9,274 nt of DNA from Erysipelotrichaceae bacterium (GTDB taxonomy: Bacteria > Bacillota_I > Bacilli_A > Erysipelotrichales > Erysipelotrichaceae). The translations under genes and the position numbers were made by a program. The notes below the pieces were generated by a model. The model was given only the letters and a program-made list of their open reading frames with translations, made no database searches and was not told where the DNA came from. Shown here piece after piece: positions 1 to 5,608 of this stretch; the stretch's first letter is position 1; the number at the start of each line of letters is the position of its first letter. Location of the stretch: contig JAGACP010000029.1 of NCBI GenBank assembly GCA_017614055.1, forward strand, positions 1-9,274. The letters run 5' to 3'.

Positions 1-47
1 AGTCCTATGATAAGCAGGATGATGATCTTACTGAGCGTTCTTCGCAT
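1..47 (-). CDS. 5' end of a downstream gene with a membrane-anchor-like N-terminus (partial)
   Basis: An ATG at 47-45 opens a frame that runs off the window. It overlaps the last codons of ddl by 20 bases in another frame. The visible 15 residues read MRRTLSKIIILLIIG: a short positive N-terminus followed by a run of Ile/Leu, the pattern of a signal peptide or signal anchor. Upstream, GGA ends 5 bases before the ATG and could serve as a weak ribosome binding site. Overlapping starts are the rule in this operon, which supports the call. The product is probably secreted or membrane-bound and co-transcribed with ddl. Its family cannot be told from 15 residues; a wall enzyme such as a carboxypeptidase or penicillin-binding protein is only a guess from context. 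Confidence 0.55.
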   Translation of the reverse strand, partial: MRRTLSKIIILLIIG

Positions 48-1218
48 AGTTGTCCAGGATGTTCGTATCGAAGGAATAAGTCTTCTTTTCCCTCTTGCTG
101 TAACGGGCAAGGGCGTTCTTTATGAGCTCCTCGCATTCGTTCTCGAAGCTCAGACCGACTTCCTTCCAAAGATAGAAAGCAAGCGAACCGGGGATGGTGT
201 TGATCTCGTTGCAGTAGACCTTTCCCGAACCATTGTCGATCATGAAATCGATCCTGACGCAGCCGTAGGAATTCAGGATCCTGAACACCTTCTCTGCCGT
301 CTCGGTTATCGTCTGTTCCTGCTTTGCCGTAAGCTTGGCAGGGACTTTCCTTATCGTTGAAGCCATGCCCTTGGAAGCGGTCTTGCTGCCGGTCTTGACG
401 CCGGTCTTCTTGGCTCCCTTGGCTCCGTTAGGCTGATACTTCTTGTCGAAATCCAGGAAACCGTTGGTCACTTCCTCGATCGCGCTAGTCCTGCACGTAT
501 CATTGGTGCCGATGACCGCGATGTTTACTTCCTTGAGATCCTCTATCATATGCTCGACCACGACCTTGAAGTCATAGTTGAGACACTCTTCCACCTTTTC
601 CCTGAATTCCTTCTGACTCTTCACGACCTGTATGCCGATGGAACTGCCCAGGTTGGCAGGCTTGGCGATCAGAGGGAATCCGATCTTCTTGGCCTGTGCA
701 AGATAATCTTTGTAGCCATCTTCGAAATCATGGCCGTAGATCACGAAATAATCGACCATCGGTATGCCCTGGGCCTTGAATATGTCCTTCATGACGGCCT
801 TGTCCTGGCCTACCGCTCCTCCCAGCACATCGCAGGAAGTGTAAGGTATGTCAAGCATCTGCAGGAAACCCGCAAGCGATCCGTCTTCGACATTGGTGCC
901 ATGCACCACCGGGAAAGCGACATCGATGACATGTTCCTTCTTCGCAAGCCCCTTGATCGTCTTGACCTTCACGGCATTTCCGTCCCTGTAGATCGACACT
1001 TTATCAAGTGCCGAGGCAGGATCGTTCAGGAAAGACGAATAGTTTGCCAGATCGAAAAGCCTGTCTCCGACAAAGAATTCATTGTCCTTGGAGATGTATA
1101 TTGGCAACACTTCGTATTTGTCCGCATCGAGCGCGTGGATCACCTGATTCGCGCTTATGCAGCTGATCTCATGTTCGGTAGATTTACCGCCGAAAAATAC
1201 TCCAACCCTTATTTTCAT
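28..1218 (-). CDS. ddl: D-alanine--D-alanine ligase family protein (ATP-grasp)
   Basis: ATP-dependent ligase expected to join two D-alanines in the cytoplasm for the end of the peptidoglycan stem peptide. The 396 residues show the Ddl order: GGKSTEHEIS at 10-19 with the conserved Glu15, HGTNVEDGSLAG at 106-117, DK at 139-140, KPANLGSSIGI at 186-196 (ATP-grasp loop), RIDF at 322-325 and CNEINTIPGS at 336-345 (Mg and phosphate binding). The EDG motif is preceded by Val where Gly is usual, and the NTIPG segment continues SLAFYLW, suggesting a Ddl subfamily rather than the textbook DdlA/B type. At about 350-380 amino acids the family is usually shorter. The excess includes a Lys/Gly/Thr-rich stretch at residues 265-287, in the loop that should close over the active site. 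The gene starts 21 bases after the murF-like stop; ATG 1218 is preceded by a weak GGAAA. D-Ala-D-Lac or D-Ala-D-Ser specificity cannot be excluded by eye, but Tyr261 in the KKY segment fits a D-Ala type enzyme. Confidence 0.9.
   Translation of the reverse strand: MKIRVGVFFGGKSTEHEISCISANQVIHALDADKYEVLPIYISKDNEFFVGDRLFDLANYSSFLNDPASALDKVSIYRDGNAVKVKTIKGLAKKEHVIDVAFPVVHGTNVEDGSLAGFLQMLDIPYTSCDVLGGAVGQDKAVMKDIFKAQGIPMVDYFVIYGHDFEDGYKDYLAQAKKIGFPLIAKPANLGSSIGIQVVKSQKEFREKVEECLNYDFKVVVEHMIEDLKEVNIAVIGTNDTCRTSAIEEVTNGFLDFDKKYQPNGAKGAKKTGVKTGSKTASKGMASTIRKVPAKLTAKQEQTITETAEKVFRILNSYGCVRIDFMIDNGSGKVYCNEINTIPGSLAFYLWKEVGLSFENECEELIKNALARYSKREKKTYSFDTNILDNYAKNAQ
377..412 (-). repeat. 12-base in-frame tandem repeat inside ddl
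   Basis: Three imperfect 12-base units lie end to end on the plus strand: gcggtcttgctg (377-388), ccggtcttgacg (389-400) and ccggtcttcttg (401-412). Next to them is a doubled 9-mer, ttggctccc/ttggctccg (410-427). Being a multiple of three, the repeat keeps the reading frame and codes for the units KKTG, VKTG and SKTA, followed by SKG. Such a tract can gain or lose units by slippage without breaking the protein, so loop length may vary between strains. Confidence 0.7.
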
Positions 1219-1239
1219 AACATTTCCATTCTATCACTT

Positions 1240-2817
1240 TTAGACACTGAACGCATCAGGCAGATCGTTTTCCAGAAGGATGGTATCCTTAGGCGTGAAA
1301 TGGGCATAGACGTAGCCGAAAGCCTGCTTCACATCGTCGAAGACGAGTACCTTTTCTTCATCGAAACCGGCATCCTTCAGGCCTTCCATTATAGGCGCGG
1401 TCTGCTTCCTGCCGACAAGCAGGACATAGTCCGCCCTGTCTTTCATGTATCTGCCGAATTCCCTGTTTATCTCGCTCTGCTTCTCGCCAAGATCGATCAT
1501 TCCCGGAGTGACGATCACTCTGTTTCCGTCCATCATTTCAAGGACATCGAGAGCCATCTTCGATCCTGCAGGATTGGAATTGAAGGCGTCGTCGATGAAA
1601 GTCAGCCCGTTGATCTGTCTGACTTCAAGACGGTGTTCCACCTGCCTTACGCCGGAGACATTCTTCACGATCTTCTTCATGTCAATGCCAAGCTCCACGG
1701 CTATGGCGATGCCCAGAAGGATGTTGGTGATGTTATGCTTCCCCAGAAGGACCGTACTGAAACGGTAGTTCTTTCCCCCGTATACGACGGTGAAGGTGCT
1801 TCCTTTCTTCGTATATTTCACATCGGATGCGACGAAATCCGCATCCTTGCTGTCGATGCCTACGGATACGACCTTGCAGGTGTTTCTTATCCTGTAGTTC
1901 CTGATATACTCGTTGTCCAGATTGATGAATCCCGTACCGTCTTGAGGAAGCATCTCTATCTCCTGCATCTTCTCATTGATGATGTTTTCGATGCTGTGGA
2001 AAGTCGCAAGATGCTGCGGACCTATGGAAGTCACCACGCCGTAGCGCGGCTTGACGAAATCCATCAGATAGGAGATGTCCCCTTTCTTGTCCGCTCCCAT
2101 CTCGCAGACGAAGACTTCGTGTATCGGCTTCAGCTGTTCGCGTATGGTCCTCGTTATGCCCATCGGCGTATTGTAGGACGCCGGGGTGATGAGCGTATAG
2201 AAATCATCCGAAATGATGTCGCTGATGATGTTCTTGGTCGAAGTCTTGCCGTAGGAACCGGTGATGCCGATCTTCACGATCTGATCCATTCCCGAGATGA
2301 TGTCCCTTGCTTCATTCTCAAAACGCTTCTTGACCAGATGCTCGAGCGGGGCGGTAAGAAGTGCCATGATGTAGATCAGAAGATAAGGGACTATCATCAT
2401 CAGTATGCCGATGATGTCCGCCTTGAAAATATTCATGAACGCAAGGATCGACAGGATGACGAGAACAGTCATGAAGACGATCTGCCTCTTGACCCTGTTT
2501 GTCAGCACGAGATCCTTGATGTAGGTCCTTTTCGACTCCGCATAAAGAAGATATATCGCAAAGCACGCCGTCACAAGCAGACACAGCAGTTCGCCATATC
2601 TTCCCGCAAGCGTACCGATGGCCAGCACTGTCACCGCATAGATGAACCCGTATGAAAGCCTGAGATTGTTCTTGCTGAAAAGCCACTTCGTATAGCGGTA
2701 AAGCTCATAGCGGTTCTGCTGGAACATGTGCAGGGCATGCTTGCAGAAAACAAAACTGAACGATCCGAAAACCGCCAGATAAAAGACTGTGGATATGAGA
2801 TCATGATTACCTGTCAT
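1240..2817 (-). CDS. MurF-type Mur ligase fused to an N-terminal five-helix membrane domain
   Basis: Predicted ATP-dependent amino-acid or peptide ligase of the MurF type, which normally adds D-Ala-D-Ala to UDP-MurNAc-tripeptide. Residues 1-155 hold five hydrophobic segments (about 8-27, 54-72, 75-92, 110-130, 133-155). Lys/Arg-rich loops at 28-53, 93-112 and 158-171 put the catalytic part in the cytoplasm. The Mur middle domain follows: P-loop GITGSYGKTS 184-193, SYNTPMG 214-220, EMGADKKGDI 239-248, IGPQHLATF 265-273, and Lys283, the likely carbamylated lysine. GKHNITN is at 359-365. The C-terminal domain shows EHRLE 394-398, DDAFNSNPAG 409-418 and TPGMIDLGEKQ 437-447. Canonical MurF has an 80-100 residue UDP-binding domain before the P-loop; only about 28 residues separate the last helix from it here, so that domain is missing. 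The gene overlaps the hydrolase by 11 bases and has a strong ribosome binding site. Its neighbour ddl makes the expected dipeptide substrate. Family membership is firm; substrate is not. Confidence 0.88.
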   Translation of the reverse strand: MTGNHDLISTVFYLAVFGSFSFVFCKHALHMFQQNRYELYRYTKWLFSKNNLRLSYGFIYAVTVLAIGTLAGRYGELLCLLVTACFAIYLLYAESKRTYIKDLVLTNRVKRQIVFMTVLVILSILAFMNIFKADIIGILMMIVPYLLIYIMALLTAPLEHLVKKRFENEARDIISGMDQIVKIGITGSYGKTSTKNIISDIISDDFYTLITPASYNTPMGITRTIREQLKPIHEVFVCEMGADKKGDISYLMDFVKPRYGVVTSIGPQHLATFHSIENIINEKMQEIEMLPQDGTGFINLDNEYIRNYRIRNTCKVVSVGIDSKDADFVASDVKYTKKGSTFTVVYGGKNYRFSTVLLGKHNITNILLGIAIAVELGIDMKKIVKNVSGVRQVEHRLEVRQINGLTFIDDAFNSNPAGSKMALDVLEMMDGNRVIVTPGMIDLGEKQSEINREFGRYMKDRADYVLLVGRKQTAPIMEGLKDAGFDEEKVLVFDDVKQAFGYVYAHFTPKDTILLENDLPDAFSV

Positions 2818-3568
2818 AATCGCTCCTCAGGAATGCATCCAGTACCAGATCGAAACGTCTGGCTTCGTTGATATAGGCATAATGGTCATCGTTCTCAAAG
2901 ATTACGAGTGTCGCATTAGGCATCTTCTCTTCCATGATCCTGCCCTTATACAACGGAGTAGCCTCGTCCTTCTCGCCGAAGACCAGCAGCGTCTCCACAT
3001 CGATATCCTTGAGCAGAGGGGTTATGTCTTCATTGACTACCTTCACGAATGTCTGTCTCATCACTCCGCTGGTGTTGCGGTAGTCTTCGCTTCCCGCGTT
3101 CTTCTCGAGATCCTTTCTGAATTTCTCGAAAGGCTTGAGACTCAAAACCTTCTTTGCCAGCTTGTATGAATAGACCTTCACGTAATACGAGAGTCCCCTT
3201 CTGTCCCTGACTCCCGCCGCACCTGTAAGCACCATCTTGTGCACGGGATGTTTGAGCGCATATCTCAGCGCTACGCGGCAGCCGAAAGAATGGGCTATGA
3301 TGATCGGCTCCTCAATCTTTTTCTTCACCGCGAACTTGTATAAAAGATCGGCATAGTCGTCCGTATCCCAGGGGACAGGAGGCTCGCTGGACTGTCCGAA
3401 ACCGGGAAGATCGAAATTGTACACGACGAAATGAGACTTCAGAAAATCCGAGATGAAAGCCATCATCTCCATGTTCTGACCCCAGCCGTGCAGAAGCATC
3501 ACCGCCCTGCCGCTTCGTCCCTGTCTCTCATAGCTGAGACTGATGCCGTCTATGTTCAAAAGGCTCAT
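2807..3568 (-). CDS. Alpha/beta hydrolase
   Basis: A 253-residue single-domain alpha/beta-fold hydrolase, probably cytoplasmic since no signal peptide or membrane helix is seen. HGWG at 27-30 is the oxyanion-hole motif and DLPGFGQS at 53-60 is the usual loop after strand 4. The nucleophile elbow is AHSFG 92-96 with Ser94; the first Gly of GxSxG is Ala, a tolerated variant. The acid is probably Asp201 in GEKDEATP and the base His229 in DDHYAYIN. A helical cap lies at about 120-180. The triad is complete, so it should be an active hydrolase, but the substrate (ester, peptide, amide) cannot be read from sequence. It overlaps the kinase by 4 bases (ATGA) and the MurF-like gene by 11 bases, tying it to both. 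No well-spaced Shine-Dalgarno is seen: the nearest, AGGAAGGG, ends about 15 bases before the ATG. Translation may therefore depend on coupling to the kinase. Confidence 0.87.
   Translation of the reverse strand: MSLLNIDGISLSYERQGRSGRAVMLLHGWGQNMEMMAFISDFLKSHFVVYNFDLPGFGQSSEPPVPWDTDDYADLLYKFAVKKKIEEPIIIAHSFGCRVALRYALKHPVHKMVLTGAAGVRDRRGLSYYVKVYSYKLAKKVLSLKPFEKFRKDLEKNAGSEDYRNTSGVMRQTFVKVVNEDITPLLKDIDVETLLVFGEKDEATPLYKGRIMEEKMPNATLVIFENDDHYAYINEARRFDLVLDAFLRSDYDR
2823..2828 (-). promoter_or_regulatory. Strong Shine-Dalgarno of the MurF-like gene
   Basis: GAGGAG on the minus strand lies 5 bases before ATG 2817, inside the end of the hydrolase gene. It fixes the start of the membrane-fused MurF-like protein at a codon that includes all five predicted helices, and so argues that the membrane domain is truly part of the protein. 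Confidence 0.85.
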
Positions 3569-4914
3569 GTTTCAATTATACTACCCTTCCTGCTTTTTCT
3601 TTTCTTCGGGAGCTTCTTCATCTTCCTGGCCGTATAGATCCTGAAGACGACGCCTTCGCTCATGTTTTCTCCGGTGACCGTGTAGCCGTATGTCTCGACG
3701 ACTATCTTGACGATCGAAAGACCCAGACCGAACTTTCCTTTGTTTCCTTTTTCGTATGGCTTGAACAGCTTGTCGAGACGGTCTTTCTCTATCTCCGGAC
3801 CGTCGTTGTACACTTCCAGGAGATTGTCCTTCAGCGTGATGACGACCTTGCTCTTGGCGTAGCGCAGGGCGTTGTCCAGAAGATTCTCGACGACGACGCG
3901 CCACGGTTCCTCCTCTCCGTGGAAATAGACGTCCGAATCGATGTCGGTCTTTATCTTGACGTCGTTCCTGAGCACCTTGGCCGCGAGGATGACTTTTCTG
4001 ATGATCGGTTCCATCCTGAGGTTCAGGATGTTGTCCCCGTTGTCCTGAAGATAACCCATCTTGTTGTAAGTGATCAGGGAATAGACTTTCTTCTCCAGCC
4101 TGTCCGCATTCTCGATGATGACATCGACGCTCTTTTCGAGAGTATCGTAAGGATATACGCCGTCCTTGATGGATTCGGAATACGACTTGATCGTCGATAC
4201 CGGCGTCTTGAGGTCATGCGAGATGTTCTGGACCATTTCGTCGCGGATACGCTGCTGCTGCTCCAGCTCCTCGTTCATACTGGTGAGAGCTTCGGCGACT
4301 TCTCCGATCTCGTCGTATCTTTCGACGTTGAGCGAAGCCTTCTCGCCGCTTTTGATCTTGTTTATGTACGACTTTATCTGGTCAAGCGGCCTGATCAGCG
4401 ACATGATCCAGATCAGGATGAAAGCTATCAGCGCCAGCATGACATAGAAAGTCGCGTTGATGACGCCGCTGAACAGAGCGTTCCTGAACTCGTCCCTGAA
4501 GTTGTTCTTGGCGATCGATATCAGCCGGAAATCATTGTCGAAACTGACGATGGAATAGACTATGAGGTTATTGTCCAGCACGTAGCTGCTGTCGATGCGT
4601 CCGTCGCCAGGTTCCTTGTCGATGCTTTCAAGCATCTGCGCATACTCTTCCGGAACCGAATTGAGGAATCTCTTCGAGACGCTGTTGTAGACGAAATGCA
4701 CGACGTTGGATTCGTTGAGACTTTTCCTGGTCTCGAGATATTCGTCCTGCGAACGGTGGATGTACGTGTACATCTGGGTATTGACGAAACTGTCGATGTT
4801 GGTGTTCAGGAAAGAGAATATAAAAAACACCAGTACCGCGAAAGTTATGAAAGCGATCGACAGGAACTGCTGTATCAAAGTGAAATTACTCAGCCAAATG
4901 CGAATCCTTTTCAT
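3565..4914 (-). CDS. Sensor histidine kinase with HAMP domain
   Basis: Membrane sensor kinase of 449 residues. It has TM1 at about 13-36, an extracytoplasmic sensing region of about 110 residues (37-147), TM2 at 148-172 and a HAMP linker at about 173-225 with the RPLDQI start and a DEIGEVAEALTSM second half. The dimerisation/phosphoacceptor domain carries SHDLKTP (His233). In the ATP-binding domain the N box is ENLLDNALRYA 343-353, the G1 box NDGPE 370-374 and the G2 box GKFGLGLSIVK 393-403. All catalytic motifs are present. The C-terminus ends in a very basic tail (430-444) beyond the ATPase fold. The start overlaps the response regulator by 4 bases (ATGA), the usual coupling of a cognate pair. 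The outer domain is not a recognisable PAS or Cache by eye, so the signal is unknown; the downstream wall ligases make a cell-envelope signal likely by inference. Confidence 0.95.
   Translation of the reverse strand: MKRIRIWLSNFTLIQQFLSIAFITFAVLVFFIFSFLNTNIDSFVNTQMYTYIHRSQDEYLETRKSLNESNVVHFVYNSVSKRFLNSVPEEYAQMLESIDKEPGDGRIDSSYVLDNNLIVYSIVSFDNDFRLISIAKNNFRDEFRNALFSGVINATFYVMLALIAFILIWIMSLIRPLDQIKSYINKIKSGEKASLNVERYDEIGEVAEALTSMNEELEQQQRIRDEMVQNISHDLKTPVSTIKSYSESIKDGVYPYDTLEKSVDVIIENADRLEKKVYSLITYNKMGYLQDNGDNILNLRMEPIIRKVILAAKVLRNDVKIKTDIDSDVYFHGEEEPWRVVVENLLDNALRYAKSKVVITLKDNLLEVYNDGPEIEKDRLDKLFKPYEKGNKGKFGLGLSIVKIVVETYGYTVTGENMSEGVVFRIYTARKMKKLPKKRKSRKGSIIET
3575..3580 (-). promoter_or_regulatory. 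Possible -10 box before the alpha/beta hydrolase
   Basis: A perfect TATAAT on the minus strand sits 6 bases before ATG 3568, the same spacing as at the response regulator. No -35 resembling TTGACA is found 16-19 bases upstream, and the bases are also coding (Ser-Ile-Ile of the kinase tail), so chance is a fair explanation. If real, it would give an internal leaderless message for the hydrolase and the wall ligases without the two-component genes. Confidence 0.25.
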
Positions 4915-5564
4915 CCTAGCCTGTATCCGAAACCGTAGATCGTCTGGATGTTCATGTCAGGAAGCTTCTTCCTTAGCCTTCTCAGCGTATCGTCGACGAC
5001 ACGGTCCGAACCATAGTAGTTCTCATCCCAGACTTTCTCCAGGATCTGCTCGCGCAGGAACGCGGTCCCCCTGTTCCTGACGAAAAGCATCAGCAGATCG
5101 AATTCCTTCGTGGTAAGTTCGATGATCTCATCATTTTTCCTTACCGTGCGCTGATTCTCGTCTATCTCGTAACCGTTGATCTCGATCTTGTCGTCTTCCT
5201 TGTATACGCGCTTGATGATGTTGTTGACTCTCAGAACGAGTTCCTTGGGAGAGAAAGGCTTGGTGATATAGTCGTCGGAACCCTTCTCCAGACCGATGAT
5301 GCGGTCGAATTCCTTGTCTCTGGCGGACATGAAGACCACCGGAAGATGCTCCTTCCGTTCCTTGATGGCCTCGATCAGATCGAAACCCGACTTGTCGTCC
5401 AGCATGATATCCAGGATCCACAGATCGCAGTAGTCGTCGATGTGCGAATACGCGCTGTCGAACGTCAGATAAGAATTGACGACATATCCTTCCTTCTCCA
5501 GATAGGATCTCACAAGTTCATTGAGATCCTTCTCATCTTCAACGATATTGATTATCCTTTTCAT
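4911..5564 (-). CDS. OmpR/PhoB-family response regulator
   Basis: DNA-binding response regulator, 217 residues from ATG 5564. The receiver domain (1-118) has the acidic pair Glu9-Asp10, phosphoacceptor Asp52 in WILDIML, Ser80 and Lys102 in TKPF. The winged-helix effector domain (about 125-217) shows ELTTKEFDLL 149-158, the recognition-helix region DRVVDDTLRRLRKKL 187-201 and the closing YGFGYRL. It should be phosphorylated by the kinase that follows with a 4-base overlap. An in-frame TTG at 5582 would add six residues, but they precede the normal MKRIINIVEDE start of the receiver fold, and the TTG would lie at the end of the terminator U-tract. Neither start has a Shine-Dalgarno. A TATAAT box 6 bases before the ATG suggests transcription starts at or next to the start codon. 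Confidence 0.94.
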   Translation of the reverse strand: MKRIINIVEDEKDLNELVRSYLEKEGYVVNSYLTFDSAYSHIDDYCDLWILDIMLDDKSGFDLIEAIKERKEHLPVVFMSARDKEFDRIIGLEKGSDDYITKPFSPKELVLRVNNIIKRVYKEDDKIEINGYEIDENQRTVRKNDEIIELTTKEFDLLMLFVRNRGTAFLREQILEKVWDENYYGSDRVVDDTLRRLRKKLPDMNIQTIYGFGYRLG

Positions 5565-5570
5565 GTAATC

Positions 5571-5600
5571 ATTATAAAACAAAAGAGGCTATGCTGTATA
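5571..5600 (-). promoter_or_regulatory. Probable promoter of the two-component / wall-ligase unit
   Basis: On the minus strand, a perfect TATAAT (5576-5571) lies 18 bases downstream of TATACA (5600-5595), which matches TTGACA at four of six positions. Counting the usual 6-7 bases from the -10 box puts the transcription start on or beside the A of ATG 5564. The promoter overlaps the glmM stop and its terminator hairpin, so the new unit begins just where the previous one should end. Confidence 0.6.
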
Positions 5601-5608
5601 ACCCCTTT
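5576..5608 (-). terminator. Probable intrinsic terminator of the cdaA-cdaR-glmM unit
   Basis: In the minus-strand transcript GGGGUUAU (5605-5598) can pair with AUAGCCUC (5592-5585) around the loop ACAGC. This gives 8 pairs with two G-U wobbles. The stem is extended by an upstream AAA (5608-5606) pairing with the first U residues. UUUUGUUUU (5584-5576) follows directly. The hairpin includes the glmM stop codon, so a translating ribosome could affect its formation. Stability was not calculated. Confidence 0.65.

Noticed and set aside
1219..1239. TAGAAT before ddl as a separate promoter
   Set aside because: No -35-like hexamer lies 16-18 bases upstream, and the gap is only 21 bases within an obvious operon.
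550..2655. A 701-codon open frame on the plus strand across ddl and the MurF-like gene
   Set aside because: It lies antisense to two clearly conserved genes, crosses their intergenic gap, and its translation shows no domain. It is explained by rarity of TTA, CTA and TCA codons in the real genes.
28..5582. A vancomycin-resistance (van) cluster
   Set aside because: The regulator pair plus a Ddl-like gene is suggestive, but no D-lactate dehydrogenase, serine racemase, VanX dipeptidase, VanY or VanW is present in the window, and the ligase looks D-Ala type. Naming it van would overreach.
5565..5582. TTG at 5582 as the response regulator start
   Set aside because: It adds residues MFYNDY before the normal receiver start, has no Shine-Dalgarno and lies next to the terminator U-tract. 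ATG 5564 fits the family better.
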